Assembly: GCF_014621695.1 (NCBI RefSeq) | Contig: NZ_CP061281.1 | Span: forward strand, 2,542,001 to 2,606,000 | Source: Streptomyces xanthii | GTDB lineage: Bacteria; Actinomycetota; Actinomycetes; Streptomycetales; Streptomycetaceae | Reading direction: 5' to 3' | Length of the DNA stretch: 64,000 nt | Part shown: in pieces, positions 7,679 to 16,081 of the stretch | Layout of the letters: every line of letters begins with the position of its first letter | How positions within the stretch are numbered: position 1 is the first letter of the stretch | The notes under the pieces: model-generated | Database searches by the model: none | Told to the model about the DNA's origin: nothing | The model's input: only the letters and a program-made list of their open reading frames with translations | Program-made: the position numbers and the translations under genes

Positions 7679-7860
7679 GGCCCCGACGATAGGCCCAGCG
7701 CCCCGGCCGGGGAACCGTCCCGCCCTGTGACACACGTCCTCTGGCGCAACGCCCCGAAGGGATCAAGCAGACGGTTCCGGGTACGGAAACCGGAACGGGA
7801 ACAGGCACGGAAGCGGGAGCGGTCGCAGACACCGGCAAGGAAGCGGCTGCGGACACGGAA

Positions 7861-7884
7861 GAGGCCCCGCCGGAGCGGGGCCTC
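7861..7884. terminator. Terminator hairpin of the malic enzyme gene
   Basis: Perfect 10-bp stem GAGGCCCCGC / GCGGGGCCTC with a 4-nt loop, 34 bp past the malic enzyme stop in its transcription direction. The adjoining 7745-7860 is a loosely repetitive purine-rich spacer without a gene. Confidence 0.8.
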
Positions 7885-7917
7885 GACCGAACCACACGAA
7901 AAGAACCGCGGGCAGCG

Positions 7918-9132
7918 TCAGCGCTGGGCGACGCCCTCGGCGCGCGCGGCGGCGGCCACGGCGGCGGTGACGGCCGTGGCCACCCGCTCGTCGAACGGCG
8001 ACGGGATCACGTAACCGGCGGCGAGCTCGTCACCCACGACGTCGGCGATCGCGTCGGCGGCGGCGATCTTCATGCCCTCGGTGATCCGCGTGGCCCGCAC
8101 CTGGAGGGCGCCCGCGAAGATGCCCGGGAAGGCCAGCACGTTGTTGATCTGGTTCGGGTAGTCCGAACGCCCGGTCGCGACGACGGCCGCGTACTTGTGG
8201 GCGATGTCGGGGTGCACCTCGGGGTTCGGGTTGGCCATCGCGAAGACGAAGGCACCCGGCGCCATCGAGGCGACCGCCGGCTCGGGGACCGTACCGCCGG
8301 AGACGCCGATGAAGAGGTCGGCGCCCGCGAGGGCGTCCTCCAGCGTGCCGGACAGGCCCGCCTTGTTCGTGATCTCGGCGAGCTCGCGCTTGACCGGGTT
8401 GAGGTCCTCGCGGTCGCGGCTCACGATGCCCTTGCGGTCGGTGACGGCGACGTCGCCGAGACCGGCCTCGAGCAGGAACTTGGCGATCGCCACGCCCGCC
8501 GCACCGGCGCCGGAGATCACACCGCGCAGCTCGCCGAGCTCGCGCCCGCTGAGCTTCGCCGCGTTCTTCAGCGCGGCGAGGGTGACCACGGCGGTGCCGT
8601 GCTGGTCGTCGTGGAAGACCGGGATGTCGAGCCGCTCCTGGAGCTTGCGCTCGATCTCGAAGCACCGCGGAGCCGCGATGTCCTCGAGGTTGACGCCGCC
8701 GAAGGACGGGGCGAGGCGCACGACGGTGTCGACGATCTCGTCGACGTCGGTCGTCGAGAGTGCGAGCGGCACGGCGTCCACGCCACCGAACTGCTTGAAG
8801 AGAATGGCCTTGCCCTCCATCACCGGGAGGGAGGCCTCGGGACCGATGTCACCGAGTCCCAGGACGGCCGTACCGTCGGTCACGACCGCCACGACGTTCG
8901 ACTTCCACGTGTAGTCGTGGACGAGCTCCGGCTTCTCCGCGATGGCGCTGCACACCTTCGCGACGCCGGGCGTGTACGCCAGGGACAGGTCGTCCTTGTC
9001 GCGGACCGGCACGGTGGCCTGCACGGCCATCTTGCCGCCGCGGTGCAGCGCGAATGCCGGGTCGAAGGGCTCGTCAGTGCCCTCGTTGCCCGTATTGGCG
9101 TCGCTGCGAGGATTGACGATCTCCGCTGCCAC
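7918..9132 (-). CDS. maeB: Malic enzyme (probably NADP-dependent)
   Basis: 404 residues. It decarboxylates malate to pyruvate with reduction of NAD(P). Malic N-domain: [12 protein letters not shown] (catalytic Tyr region), [14 protein letters not shown] and [12 protein letters not shown] (metal-binding Asp pair). Rossmann domain: [16 protein letters not shown] at ~190, [22 protein letters not shown]. Length fits the short bacterial type without a phosphotransacetylase tail. The position beside an amino-acid ABC operon and the conserved order suggest the NADP-linked paralogue (SCO5261-like); cofactor choice is inference. Confidence 0.92.
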   Translation of the reverse strand: MAAEIVNPRSDANTGNEGTDEPFDPAFALHRGGKMAVQATVPVRDKDDLSLAYTPGVAKVCSAIAEKPELVHDYTWKSNVVAVVTDGTAVLGLGDIGPEASLPVMEGKAILFKQFGGVDAVPLALSTTDVDEIVDTVVRLAPSFGGVNLEDIAAPRCFEIERKLQERLDIPVFHDDQHGTAVVTLAALKNAAKLSGRELGELRGVISGAGAAGVAIAKFLLEAGLGDVAVTDRKGIVSRDREDLNPVKRELAEITNKAGLSGTLEDALAGADLFIGVSGGTVPEPAVASMAPGAFVFAMANPNPEVHPDIAHKYAAVVATGRSDYPNQINNVLAFPGIFAGALQVRATRITEGMKIAAADAIADVVGDELAAGYVIPSPFDERVATAVTAAVAAAARAEGVAQR

Positions 9133-9687
9133 TTTTCTGACCCCTTAAGTCTTATTGCTTCAGTTGAGGGTGGGTCCGCTCCTGGTGAGGAACGGGCGGG
9201 ACCGCGTACGACCCGGCCGGTCCGTTTGTGACCGGCCGTGCGGGTGCGTACACGACGGGCGCGCCGCACGCGCGCCCTGTGCCCCGGATGAGGGGTGTAA
9301 AGAACCTTCTTACCTGACTGACGGGGCCACGGACGACCCCGTACGTGATCGATCACGCCTCGGTGACATGACTCATAGCCGAATGTCTGGACAATTCAAC
9401 AAGTCGAACGCGAGGCGGGCGAGGGGTCGCCCGAATGGTGAGACGAAGGGCGATCCACCGGAGAATCTTCGGTTCCGGGGCCGCGGAGCGGCAGAAGATC
9501 CAGCGCCATGCCCCCTGTAGCGCCCGCCTGTTGCGATCTTGGACGACCCGTTATCCGATTTTGACATCGCAGACCCCCTGAATCGGGCAGTCCGAATGGC
9601 AAGATGCCGTAACCACGCGAGGTCGCGACGCTCGACAACATGTGCGACCACACGGCTTTTTCCCTCACCCTGCCGGAGGAACCAAGC
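9133..9687. other. 555-bp divergent intergenic region: malic enzyme / amino-acid ABC operon
   Basis: No gene is supported. It contains a perfect 14-bp palindrome CGTGATCGATCACG (9344-9357), placed as an operator for the malic enzyme promoter, and TTGACA (9560-9565), a candidate -35 for the transporter with no convincing -10 at 16-18 bp. The rest is moderately GC-rich spacer without stable hairpins that I can see. Confidence 0.5.
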
Positions 9688-10653
9688 ATGACCGCAAGCA
9701 CCACCCGCCGCACGACCGCGACGTCCGCGAAGTCCCGGATAGCCGCGATCGGCGCGATCGCGGTCGCCGGCACCCTGCTGCTGACCGGCTGCGGCGACCA
9801 GACGAAGGACAAGGACGCGGGCTCCGGCACCGCCTCCACCAAGAACGCGCCGCTGGCCGACAAGCTCCCCAAGGAGATCCGCGACAAGGGCGTCATCCGG
9901 GTCGGCTCGGACATCGCCTACGCCCCGGTGGAGTTCAAGGACAAGTCGGGCAACGCGATCGGCATCGACCCCGACATCGCCGCGGCCATGGGCAAGCAGC
10001 TCGGCGTGAAGTTCGAGTTCGAGAACGGCACCTTCGACACCCTCGTCACGGGCCTTCGCTCGAACCGCTACGACATCGCGATGTCGGCCATGACGGACAC
10101 CAAGGACCGTCAGGAGGGTGTCGACTCGGACACCGGCAAGAAGGTCGGCGAGGGCGTCGACTTCGTCGACTACTTCAACGCGGGCGTCTCCATCTACACG
10201 CCGAAGGGCAAGACCCAGGGCATCAAGACCTGGGACGACCTGTGCGGCAAGAAGATCGTCGTGCAGCGCGGCACGGTCTCCCACGACCTGGCCAAGGCGC
10301 AGGCCAAGAAGTGCCCCAAGGGCAAGACGCTGGGCATCCAGGCCTTCGACGACGACCAGCAGGCCCAGACCCGCCTGCGTTCGGGCGGCGCCGACGCCGG
10401 CTCCTCCGACTTCCCGGTCGCCGCGTACGCGGTCAAGACCACGGGCGGCGGCAAGGCCTTCGAGATCGTCGGCGACCAGGTCGACGCGGCCCCGTACGGC
10501 ATCGCCGTCTCCAAGGACCAGACCCAGCTGCGCGACGCCATCAAGGACGCGCTCGACGCGATCATCAAGAGCGGCGAGTACGACAAGATCATCGCCAAGT
10601 GGGGCGTCGAGGCGGGCGCCGTCAAGGAAGCCACCGTCAACGGCGGTAAGTGA
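9688..10653 (+). CDS. Polar amino-acid ABC transporter substrate-binding lipoprotein (glutamate-type)
   Basis: 321 residues, ATG 9688 with GGAGG upstream. Signal: basic n-region (RRTTATSAKSR), hydrophobic core and lipobox LLTGC (Cys ~35), so the mature protein is membrane-anchored. SBP family 3 fold: VIRVGSDIAYAPVEF, GIDPDIAAAMGKQLG, DTLVTGLRSNRYDIAMSAMTDT (ligand-binding arginine region), IVVQRGTVSHDLA. First gene of a three-gene operon with permease and ATPase. Substrate glutamate/aspartate is inferred from family and synteny. Confidence 0.9.
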   Translation: MTASTTRRTTATSAKSRIAAIGAIAVAGTLLLTGCGDQTKDKDAGSGTASTKNAPLADKLPKEIRDKGVIRVGSDIAYAPVEFKDKSGNAIGIDPDIAAAMGKQLGVKFEFENGTFDTLVTGLRSNRYDIAMSAMTDTKDRQEGVDSDTGKKVGEGVDFVDYFNAGVSIYTPKGKTQGIKTWDDLCGKKIVVQRGTVSHDLAKAQAKKCPKGKTLGIQAFDDDQQAQTRLRSGGADAGSSDFPVAAYAVKTTGGGKAFEIVGDQVDAAPYGIAVSKDQTQLRDAIKDALDAIIKSGEYDKIIAKWGVEAGAVKEATVNGGK

Positions 10654-10694
10654 CCACGCACCTCGGTCGTAGAAGTCGTTGAAAGGCAAGATCC

Positions 10695-11645
10695 GTGTCT
10701 GTTGACATCGAGAAGACGGGCGGCGGCCCCGAGGACACGCCGCCGCCCACGACCGCGCCGGAAGCCATCAGGGCGATTCCGGTGCGGCATTACGGGCGTT
10801 ACCTGGCCGCGGTGGTCGCGCTCGCGCTCCTGGGTTCGATCATCTATGCCTTCGGGCAGGGCAAGATCCAGTGGAGCACGGTCCCGGAGTACTTCTTCGA
10901 CGACCGCATCCTGACGGGTGTCGGCAAGACGCTGCTGCTGACGGTCCTGTCGATGCTGATCGGTGTCGTGGGCGGTATCACGCTGGCCGTGATGCGTCTG
11001 TCGAAGAACCCGGTGACCAGCTCGATCGCCTGGTTCTACATCTGGTTCTTCCGTGGGACGCCGGTCCTGGTCCAGCTGTTCATCTGGTTCAACCTGGGCC
11101 TGGTCTTCGAGTACATCAACCTCGGTCCGATCTACAAGGACTACTGGTCCTCGTTCATGACGCCGCTGCTGACCGCGCTGCTGGGTCTGGGGCTGAACGA
11201 GGCCGCGTACATGGCGGAGATCTGCCGTGCGGGTCTGATGTCGGTCGACGAGGGCCAGACGGAGGCCTCGCACGCGCTGGGCATGTCGCACTCGAAGACG
11301 CTGCGGCGGATCGTGATCCCGCAGGCGATGCGGGTGATCGTGCCGCCGACGGGCAACGAGTTCATCAACATGCTCAAGACGACGTCGCTGGTCGCGGCGG
11401 TGCAGTTCAACGAGCTGTTCCGCTACGCGCAGGACATCGGTCAGCAGTCGGGTTCGCCGGTGGAGATGTACTTCACGGCGGCGGCCTGGTACCTGATCAT
11501 GACGTCGATCCTGAGTGTGGGGCAGTACTACATCGAGCGGTACTACGCGCGCGGCACGTCCCGTCAGCTGCCCGCGACGCCGTGGCAGAAGGTGAAGGCG
11601 AACATGCTGTCGCTGTCGAACCGGTCCAAGGCGGTGGGCGCGTGA
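10695..11645 (+). CDS. Amino-acid ABC transporter permease
   Basis: 316 residues, GTG start 10695. A cytosolic Pro-rich N-tail of ~30 residues precedes about 5-6 membrane segments ([59 protein letters not shown]). EAA loop: [22 protein letters not shown], the ATPase contact. HisM/GlnP family. A single permease for the operon implies a homodimer. Its TGA overlaps the next gene's GTG (GTGA). Confidence 0.93.
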   Translation: MSVDIEKTGGGPEDTPPPTTAPEAIRAIPVRHYGRYLAAVVALALLGSIIYAFGQGKIQWSTVPEYFFDDRILTGVGKTLLLTVLSMLIGVVGGITLAVMRLSKNPVTSSIAWFYIWFFRGTPVLVQLFIWFNLGLVFEYINLGPIYKDYWSSFMTPLLTALLGLGLNEAAYMAEICRAGLMSVDEGQTEASHALGMSHSKTLRRIVIPQAMRVIVPPTGNEFINMLKTTSLVAAVQFNELFRYAQDIGQQSGSPVEMYFTAAAWYLIMTSILSVGQYYIERYYARGTSRQLPATPWQKVKANMLSLSNRSKAVGA

Positions 11646-12415
11646 GCGGCGACGTGAACGTGATGGTGAAGGCGGAGGGCGTCCACAAGTCCTTCGGCGC
11701 GGTGCAGGTCCTGCAGGGCATCGACCTGGAGGTCAAGCAGGGTGAGGTGTTCTGCCTGATCGGCCCGTCCGGGTCGGGCAAGTCCACGTTCCTGCGCTGC
11801 ATCAACCACCTGGAGAAGATCAACGGCGGCCGTCTGTACGTGGACGGTGAGCTGGTCGGCTACCGCCAGCAGGGCGACAAGCTGTACGAGCTGCGCGACC
11901 GGGAGGTGGCGTTGAAGCGGCGGGACATCGGCATGGTGTTCCAGCGGTTCAACCTCTTCCCCCACATGACGGCGCTGGAGAACGTCATGGAGGCGCCGGT
12001 CCAGGTCAAGAAGCAGTCGAGGGCGGATGCCCGCAAGCGGGCCGGCGAGCTCCTGGAGCGGGTCGGTCTCGGGGACAAGGCGAAGAACTATCCCTCGCAG
12101 CTGTCGGGCGGTCAGCAGCAGCGTGTGGCGATCGCCCGCGCGCTGGCCATGGATCCCAAGCTGATGCTGTTCGACGAGCCGACCTCGGCGCTCGACCCGG
12201 AGCTGGTGGGTGACGTCCTCGACGTCATGCGCGACCTCGCCGAATCGGGCATGACGATGATCGTCGTCACCCACGAGATGGGCTTCGCCCGGGAGGTCGG
12301 TGACAGCCTCGTCTTCATGGACGGCGGCGTCGTCGTCGAGTCCGGCCACCCCCGCGACGTGCTGACCAACCCCCAGCACGACCGCACCAAGTCCTTCCTG
12401 TCCAAGGTCCTCTGA
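11642..12415 (+). CDS. Amino-acid ABC transporter ATP-binding protein
   Basis: 257 residues from GTG 11642 (GTGA overlap with the permease); ATG 11663 is an alternative. Walker [11 protein letters not shown]-loop [17 protein letters not shown], signature LSGGQQQR, Walker [15 protein letters not shown], switch His in VTHEMGFA. GlnQ/HisP class, energising import of a polar amino acid. Last gene of the operon, closed by the hairpin at 12443-12478. Confidence 0.95.
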   Translation: MSGDVNVMVKAEGVHKSFGAVQVLQGIDLEVKQGEVFCLIGPSGSGKSTFLRCINHLEKINGGRLYVDGELVGYRQQGDKLYELRDREVALKRRDIGMVFQRFNLFPHMTALENVMEAPVQVKKQSRADARKRAGELLERVGLGDKAKNYPSQLSGGQQQRVAIARALAMDPKLMLFDEPTSALDPELVGDVLDVMRDLAESGMTMIVVTHEMGFAREVGDSLVFMDGGVVVESGHPRDVLTNPQHDRTKSFLSKVL

Positions 12416-12442
12416 CCCCCGACGGACGGCAACAGCCGAAAA

Positions 12443-12478
12443 GGGGGCGCTACGGGGTCACGACCCCGGGGCGCCCCC
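12443..12478 (+). terminator. Terminator of the amino-acid ABC operon
   Basis: Outer stem GGGGGCGC/GCGCCCCC with an inner stem CGGGGTC/GACCCCG, 28 bp past the ATPase stop and followed by a short T-run (ccccctttcc). Confidence 0.85.
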
Positions 12479-12508
12479 CTTTCCTTCTCACTTCGTCTGC
12501 GGGTGCGT

Positions 12509-12650
12509 GGGGGCTGGTCGCGCAGTTCCCCGCGCCCCTGGAGATGCGCACTTCGTGCGCAATGTCCATCGGGGGCGGTGCCCCATCGGGGAAATGCGGC
12601 GCGAAGCGCCATGCATTTCAGGGGCGCGGGGAACTGCGCGACCAGCCCCC
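12509..12650. repeat. Dispersed element with perfect 32-bp terminal inverted repeats (copy 1)
   Basis: Left arm 12509-12540 and right arm 12619-12650 are exact reverse complements over 32 bp; the core motif is GGGGCGCGGGGAACTGCGCG. The 78-bp centre holds smaller hairpins (GCGCAC-ttc-GTGCGC; AAATGCGGCGC...GCGCCATGCATTT). It sits between two convergent genes. Related sequence recurs at 50868-51046 and 56921-57076. No transposase or coding capacity: MITE-like or REP-like element. Confidence 0.85.
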
Positions 12651-12680
12651 ACCGGACCCGCACCCGAAACCCGGCACCCC

Positions 12681-13457
12681 CTACCGCACCGCCAGGACCA
12701 GCGCGTCCGACGGCGACCGCCAGACGGCCCGCGCCTCACCGAAGCCCGCCGAGCGCAGCGCCCCCGCGTGCCAGGCCACCGACGGCATGTCCCCGTCCGC
12801 GTGCTCCCCGTAGATCTCGAACCGCCGGGCCGTGGGGCCGGCCAGGACGGGGTCGGCCGCGGCCAGCGCCCACCATTCGGCCCAGTCGACCGCGCCCTCG
12901 CCCCGGGCCCGGTCCATGCGCGCGTGCCGCGACGCCCGCTCCGCGGCGTTGATCCGCGGCGTCGTCTCGTCGATCATGTGGTCCGCGTTCATGAACACCC
13001 CGCCGTCCCGGACGAGCGGGGCCAGTTGGCCATACAGGGCGGCGAGAGGCTCGGAGTGCAGCCAGTGCAGGGCGGTGGCGGTGAGCACGGCGTCGTACGT
13101 CGTGTGCGGCAGCGCCTCCGTCCAGCGCGGGTCCTTGAGGTCCGCGGTGACGAAGGAGACCCGCTCGTCCCCCTGGAAGGTGCCGCGGGCGATGGCGAGG
13201 AGTGCCGGGTCGAGGTCGACGCCGACGCTGGTCGCGTCCGGGAACCGCTTCAGGAGGCGGTCGGTGATGCTGCCGGTGCCGCAGGCGAGGTCGAGCACGC
13301 GGGGCGCGGGCCCCGCGAAGGCCTCGACCATGTCGAGCATCACCCGGAACCGCTCCTCGCGGTCCGGCATGTACCACTCCTGTTGCCGGTCCCAGCTGTC
13401 CTGCCAGGCACGCCAGTCGGTCGTTCCCTCGGCGGCGGTCTCGGTCACGTCGGTCAT
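12681..13457 (-). CDS. Class I SAM-dependent methyltransferase
   Basis: 258 residues. SAM-binding motif I VLDLACGTGS at ~55, acidic end of strand 2 GVDLDP, motif VTADLKD, post-motif TYDAVLTATALHWLH, motif LVRDGGVFMNAD: methyltransferase 11/25 type. Trp-rich N-terminus (DWRAWQDSWDRQQEWYMPDREER). Substrate unknown. Monocistronic, divergent from the CGNR gene across a GAGCGAG/CTCGCTC palindrome. Confidence 0.85.
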   Translation of the reverse strand: MTDVTETAAEGTTDWRAWQDSWDRQQEWYMPDREERFRVMLDMVEAFAGPAPRVLDLACGTGSITDRLLKRFPDATSVGVDLDPALLAIARGTFQGDERVSFVTADLKDPRWTEALPHTTYDAVLTATALHWLHSEPLAALYGQLAPLVRDGGVFMNADHMIDETTPRINAAERASRHARMDRARGEGAVDWAEWWALAAADPVLAGPTARRFEIYGEHADGDMPSVAWHAGALRSAGFGEARAVWRSPSDALVLAVR

Positions 13458-13497
13458 GAAAGCCCTCCAGGACGAGCGCGTAATACCCTGAAACCTA

Positions 13498-13518
13498 GAG
13501 CGAGCATTACCCTCGCTC
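13498..13518. promoter_or_regulatory. Inverted repeat in the methyltransferase/CGNR divergent promoter
   Basis: GAGCGAG-(7 nt)-CTCGCTC is a perfect inverted repeat midway in the 96-bp divergent gap. Possible operator shared by both genes; the CGNR protein is the obvious candidate ligand, by position only. Confidence 0.45.
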
Positions 13519-13553
13519 GCCCCGACGATAGACGGCCCCGGTAAGGACTACAA

Positions 13554-14183
13554 GTGGAACTGGCCTATTACTCGGACTACGCGGTGCGTCTCGTGAACAG
13601 CGAGGAGCCGGGCCGCGGCAAGGACGAGCTGACCTCGGTCGACGCGGTGCGCGCCCTGTTCGGCGCCAACCAGTCGGCGGCCCGCCGCGCCACCGAGTCC
13701 GATCTGACCCGCTTCCGTGGGGTGCGGGCCCGGCTGCGCGCGGTGTTCGAGGCGGCGGACGGCGGCGACGAGACGCTCGCCGTTGACCTGCTGAACTCCC
13801 TGCTCCTGGAGTTCCCGGTGAGCCCGCAGATCTCCGGGCACGACCACCGGGACGACGACGGGCGCCCGCTGTGGCACATGCACCTCGCGGACCATCCGTC
13901 GAACGCGACGGCGGGCTACGCGGCGATCGCCGCGATGGGCCTCGCCTTCCATCTGACGGAGTACGGCGTGGACCGGCTCGGCCTGTGCGAGGCGGCGCCC
14001 TGCCGCAACGCGTACCTGGACACGTCCACGAACCGCTCTCGCCGCTACTGCTCGGACCGCTGCGCGACCCGGGCCAACGTGGCCGCCTACCGGGCCCGCA
14101 AGCGCCTGGAGGCCGACCGGTCGCAGCGCACGGGCCGCACCGCGGAGAACACCCAGGACAGCACCGCCGTCACCGAGCGCTGA
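13554..14183 (+). CDS. CGNR zinc-finger / ABATE-domain regulator
   Basis: 209 residues, GTG start 13554. N-terminal ABATE-like region (VRLVNSEEPGRGKDELTS...) followed by a CGNR zinc finger at ~145-190: CEAAPCRNAYLDTSTNRSR then CSDRCATRANVAAYRARK, with four Cys as zinc ligands. The family is thought to be transcriptional; targets unknown. Its last 97 bp overlap the 3' end of sodX on the opposite strand. Confidence 0.85.
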   Translation: MELAYYSDYAVRLVNSEEPGRGKDELTSVDAVRALFGANQSAARRATESDLTRFRGVRARLRAVFEAADGGDETLAVDLLNSLLLEFPVSPQISGHDHRDDDGRPLWHMHLADHPSNATAGYAAIAAMGLAFHLTEYGVDRLGLCEAAPCRNAYLDTSTNRSRRYCSDRCATRANVAAYRARKRLEADRSQRTGRTAENTQDSTAVTER

Positions 14184-14530
14184 CCCTCCCCCTGCTCCCA
14201 CGGCTTGCGGCGGCGCAGCCGGCCGCGCACCCGGGCGAGCACCAGCTCGTCGGGCACGACTCCGTAGACGGTGCTGTCGCCCCCGGCGCCCGGGTTGTCC
14301 CCGAGCACCCACCAGCCGCCGTCGCGGCGTTCGGCGATCCGCTTGACGACCAGCAGGTCCTGCTGGAACGGGTGCCGCAGGACGACGACGTCCCCAGGCC
14401 GCACCCGGGCGCCGTGCTGCACCAGCATCCAGTCGCCGGGGTACAGGGTCGGCACCATGGACGGGCCCTCGACCTCAATGATCTGAAACGGCACCTTCGC
14501 CTCGCGCACTTCTTCGATCGCCTCGGGCAT
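14087..14530 (-). CDS. sodX: Nickel-type superoxide dismutase maturation protease (S26 signal-peptidase family)
   Basis: 147 residues from ATG 14530. Catalytic Ser in EVEGPSMVPTLYPGD and Lys in LLVVKRIAERR, plus VLGDNPGAGGDST, give the S26 serine/lysine dyad; unlike ordinary signal peptidases there is no strong N-terminal anchor. Known role: removal of the N-terminal propeptide of SodN so that its His1 can bind nickel. Divergent from sodN with a 161-bp gap. The C-terminal ~30 residues (KPWEQGEGQRSVTAV...) are encoded antisense to the CGNR gene and may be a non-conserved tail. Confidence 0.88.
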   Translation of the reverse strand: MPEAIEEVREAKVPFQIIEVEGPSMVPTLYPGDWMLVQHGARVRPGDVVVLRHPFQQDLLVVKRIAERRDGGWWVLGDNPGAGGDSTVYGVVPDELVLARVRGRLRRRKPWEQGEGQRSVTAVLSWVFSAVRPVRCDRSASRRLRAR

Positions 14531-14691
14531 CAGACAACCTCCCCGGTTCCCGCCGTGCTCCCGTCCCATCCTCCATCAGTCCAAGTCTGGCCCCGGACTT
14601 TTGGCCTAAGCCCCCGGGGGCACTCGAGAAAACCCGTCCCGCACGGAGTAATGTCCCACCTGAGAAGACGATCACGAGGAAGGACAGCTAC

Positions 14692-15087
14692 ATGCTCTCC
14701 CGCCTGTTCGCCCCCAAGGTGAAGGCCAGCGCTCACTGCGACCTCCCCTGCGGCGTGTACGACCCGGCCCAGGCCCGCATCGAGGCCGAGTCGGTCAAGG
14801 CCGTCCAGGACAAGATGGCCGCCAACGACGACGCCGCGTTCCAGACGCGCGCCATCGTCATCAAGGAGCAGCGCGCCGAGCTCGCCAAGCACCACGTGTC
14901 GGTGCTCTGGAGCGACTACTTCAAGCCCCCGCACTTCGAGAAGTACCCGGAGCTGCACCAGCTGGTGAACGACACCCTCAAGGCCCTCTCGGCCGCGAAG
15001 GCCTCGTCGGACCCGGCCACGGGCCAGAAGGCGCTCGACTACATCGCCCAGATCGACAAGATCTTCTGGGAGACCAAGAAGGCCTGA
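14692..15087 (+). CDS. sodN: Nickel superoxide dismutase precursor
   Basis: 131 residues. The nickel hook HCDLPCGVYDP starts at residue 15: His15, Cys16 and Cys20 of the precursor become His1, Cys2 and Cys6 after loss of a 14-residue propeptide, leaving 117 mature residues, the standard length. It dismutes superoxide in the cytosol as a hexamer (family knowledge). AGGAAGGA Shine-Dalgarno upstream. Its maturase sodX is divergent. Nickel induction is known in S. coelicolor; I did not identify the operator here. Confidence 0.97.
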   Translation: MLSRLFAPKVKASAHCDLPCGVYDPAQARIEAESVKAVQDKMAANDDAAFQTRAIVIKEQRAELAKHHVSVLWSDYFKPPHFEKYPELHQLVNDTLKALSAAKASSDPATGQKALDYIAQIDKIFWETKKA

Positions 15088-15182
15088 TCCCGGCCTGCTT
15101 GTTCACGACCCTCGGGCGGTGCACCCTCGCAGGGCCGACGAACGTCTCGAAGGGGCTCGGCGTCACCACGCCGAGCCCCTTC
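15088..15182 (+). ncRNA. Candidate s-SodF-type small RNA in the sodN 3'UTR
   Basis: In S. coelicolor the sodN 3'UTR is processed to a ~90-nt RNA that pairs with sodF mRNA and represses it. Here the 3'UTR from the sodN stop to the end of the terminator stem is 95 nt, the right size, with a pyrimidine-rich stretch (gcaccctcgc) that could pair with a ribosome-binding site. sodF is not in the window, so pairing cannot be tested. Confidence 0.45.
15149..15182. terminator. Bidirectional terminator between sodN and the ATP-grasp gene
   Basis: Perfect 15-bp stem (GAAGGGGCTCGGCGT and its complement) with loop cacc. The stop codon of the leftward ATP-grasp gene lies inside the hairpin (15163-15165), so that gene ends within its neighbour's terminator. 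Confidence 0.9.
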
Positions 15183-15972
15183 GGCGTGCCCGGCCCCGGT
15201 CGAAGGGCTGGTCCCGGCCGGTGACGCGGGCCGCGGGTCCTGCCGAGCGCAGGACGACGTCGAGCGCGCGGTCCGGTGCGGCCGCGTAGACGGTGCTGAA
15301 CCACGGCATGTTCGCCTCGACGACCGCCCAGGTGCCGTCCGCGAGGAGTCCGACGTCGAGGACGACGGCGCTGGGCAGGGTGGCGGCGTGCGCCGCGAGG
15401 AGGCGGTGCGCGAAGTCCCGTACGGGGGTCTGCCGCGGGTGTCCTTCGAGGGGCGCCGCGTCGAGCCGGCCGTACGTGGCGTACTGGGCGCCCGTGCGGA
15501 TCTCGCCGTCGAGGACGAAGAGGCGGAACTCTGCGGTCCAGGTGACGACTTCGGCGATCTGTACCGGCGTGGCGGGCGGCGGGCCGGCCGGGAGCGCGGC
15601 GCCGTCGGCGTAGACCGCGGCCGCGAAGGACTTGTCGGTGGGCGGTTTGACGAAGGCGGGGCCGCTCAGCCGGCGCGCCTCGGCCAGGGTCGCCCGGCGC
15701 AGGGAGCGGCCGGTGACGGAGCGGGGCAGTTCGGTGAGCCAGGCGTCGGTGGGTTCCAGGAGGGCGACGCCCAGGTCGCCGGCGACGTGGGCAGCGAGCG
15801 CCGGGCCGCCGTAGTAGTGGCCCTCGGGGCGGCCGCGCAGGTCCTTGGCGCCGTCGGGGCCCGCGAGTTCCACGACGTCGATGCCGCGCCTGGCCGCGGC
15901 TCCCGCGAGCAGTTCGCGCGTCGGGCTCGCGTGCGGGGTGACGGCGAGGAAGGGGCGCGGGGCGGCGGTCAT
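15163..15972 (-). CDS. ATP-grasp domain protein (DUF4343-like)
   Basis: 269 residues from ATG 15972; the frame is open to 16083, but that would run into the divergent gene. ATP-grasp cues: AFVKPPTDKSFAAAVY (ATP-binding Lys), VVTWTAEFRLFVLDGEIRTGAQY, VVLDVGLLADGTWAVVEANMPW (Mg-binding Glu/Asn). N-terminal part LAVTPHASPTRELLAGAAARRG looks Rossmann-like. Probably forms an amide or peptide-like bond using ATP; substrate unknown. Divergent from another ATP-grasp gene. Confidence 0.8.
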   Translation of the reverse strand: MTAAPRPFLAVTPHASPTRELLAGAAARRGIDVVELAGPDGAKDLRGRPEGHYYGGPALAAHVAGDLGVALLEPTDAWLTELPRSVTGRSLRRATLAEARRLSGPAFVKPPTDKSFAAAVYADGAALPAGPPPATPVQIAEVVTWTAEFRLFVLDGEIRTGAQYATYGRLDAAPLEGHPRQTPVRDFAHRLLAAHAATLPSAVVLDVGLLADGTWAVVEANMPWFSTVYAAAPDRALDVVLRSAGPAARVTGRDQPFDRGRARRRGSAW

Positions 15973-16081
15973 GCGGCCCATTCCACCAGGCTGCGCGGGC
16001 CGTCGGGGCGTACGGGACACTGAGCGGCATCGCCCCCTACAGGTGTCCCCCGCCGCCCCGATCGTCCCAGGAGCCCCGCCC

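Noticed and set aside
12509..12650. Insertion sequence
   Set aside because: Terminal inverted repeats but only 142 bp, no transposase and no obvious target-site duplication.
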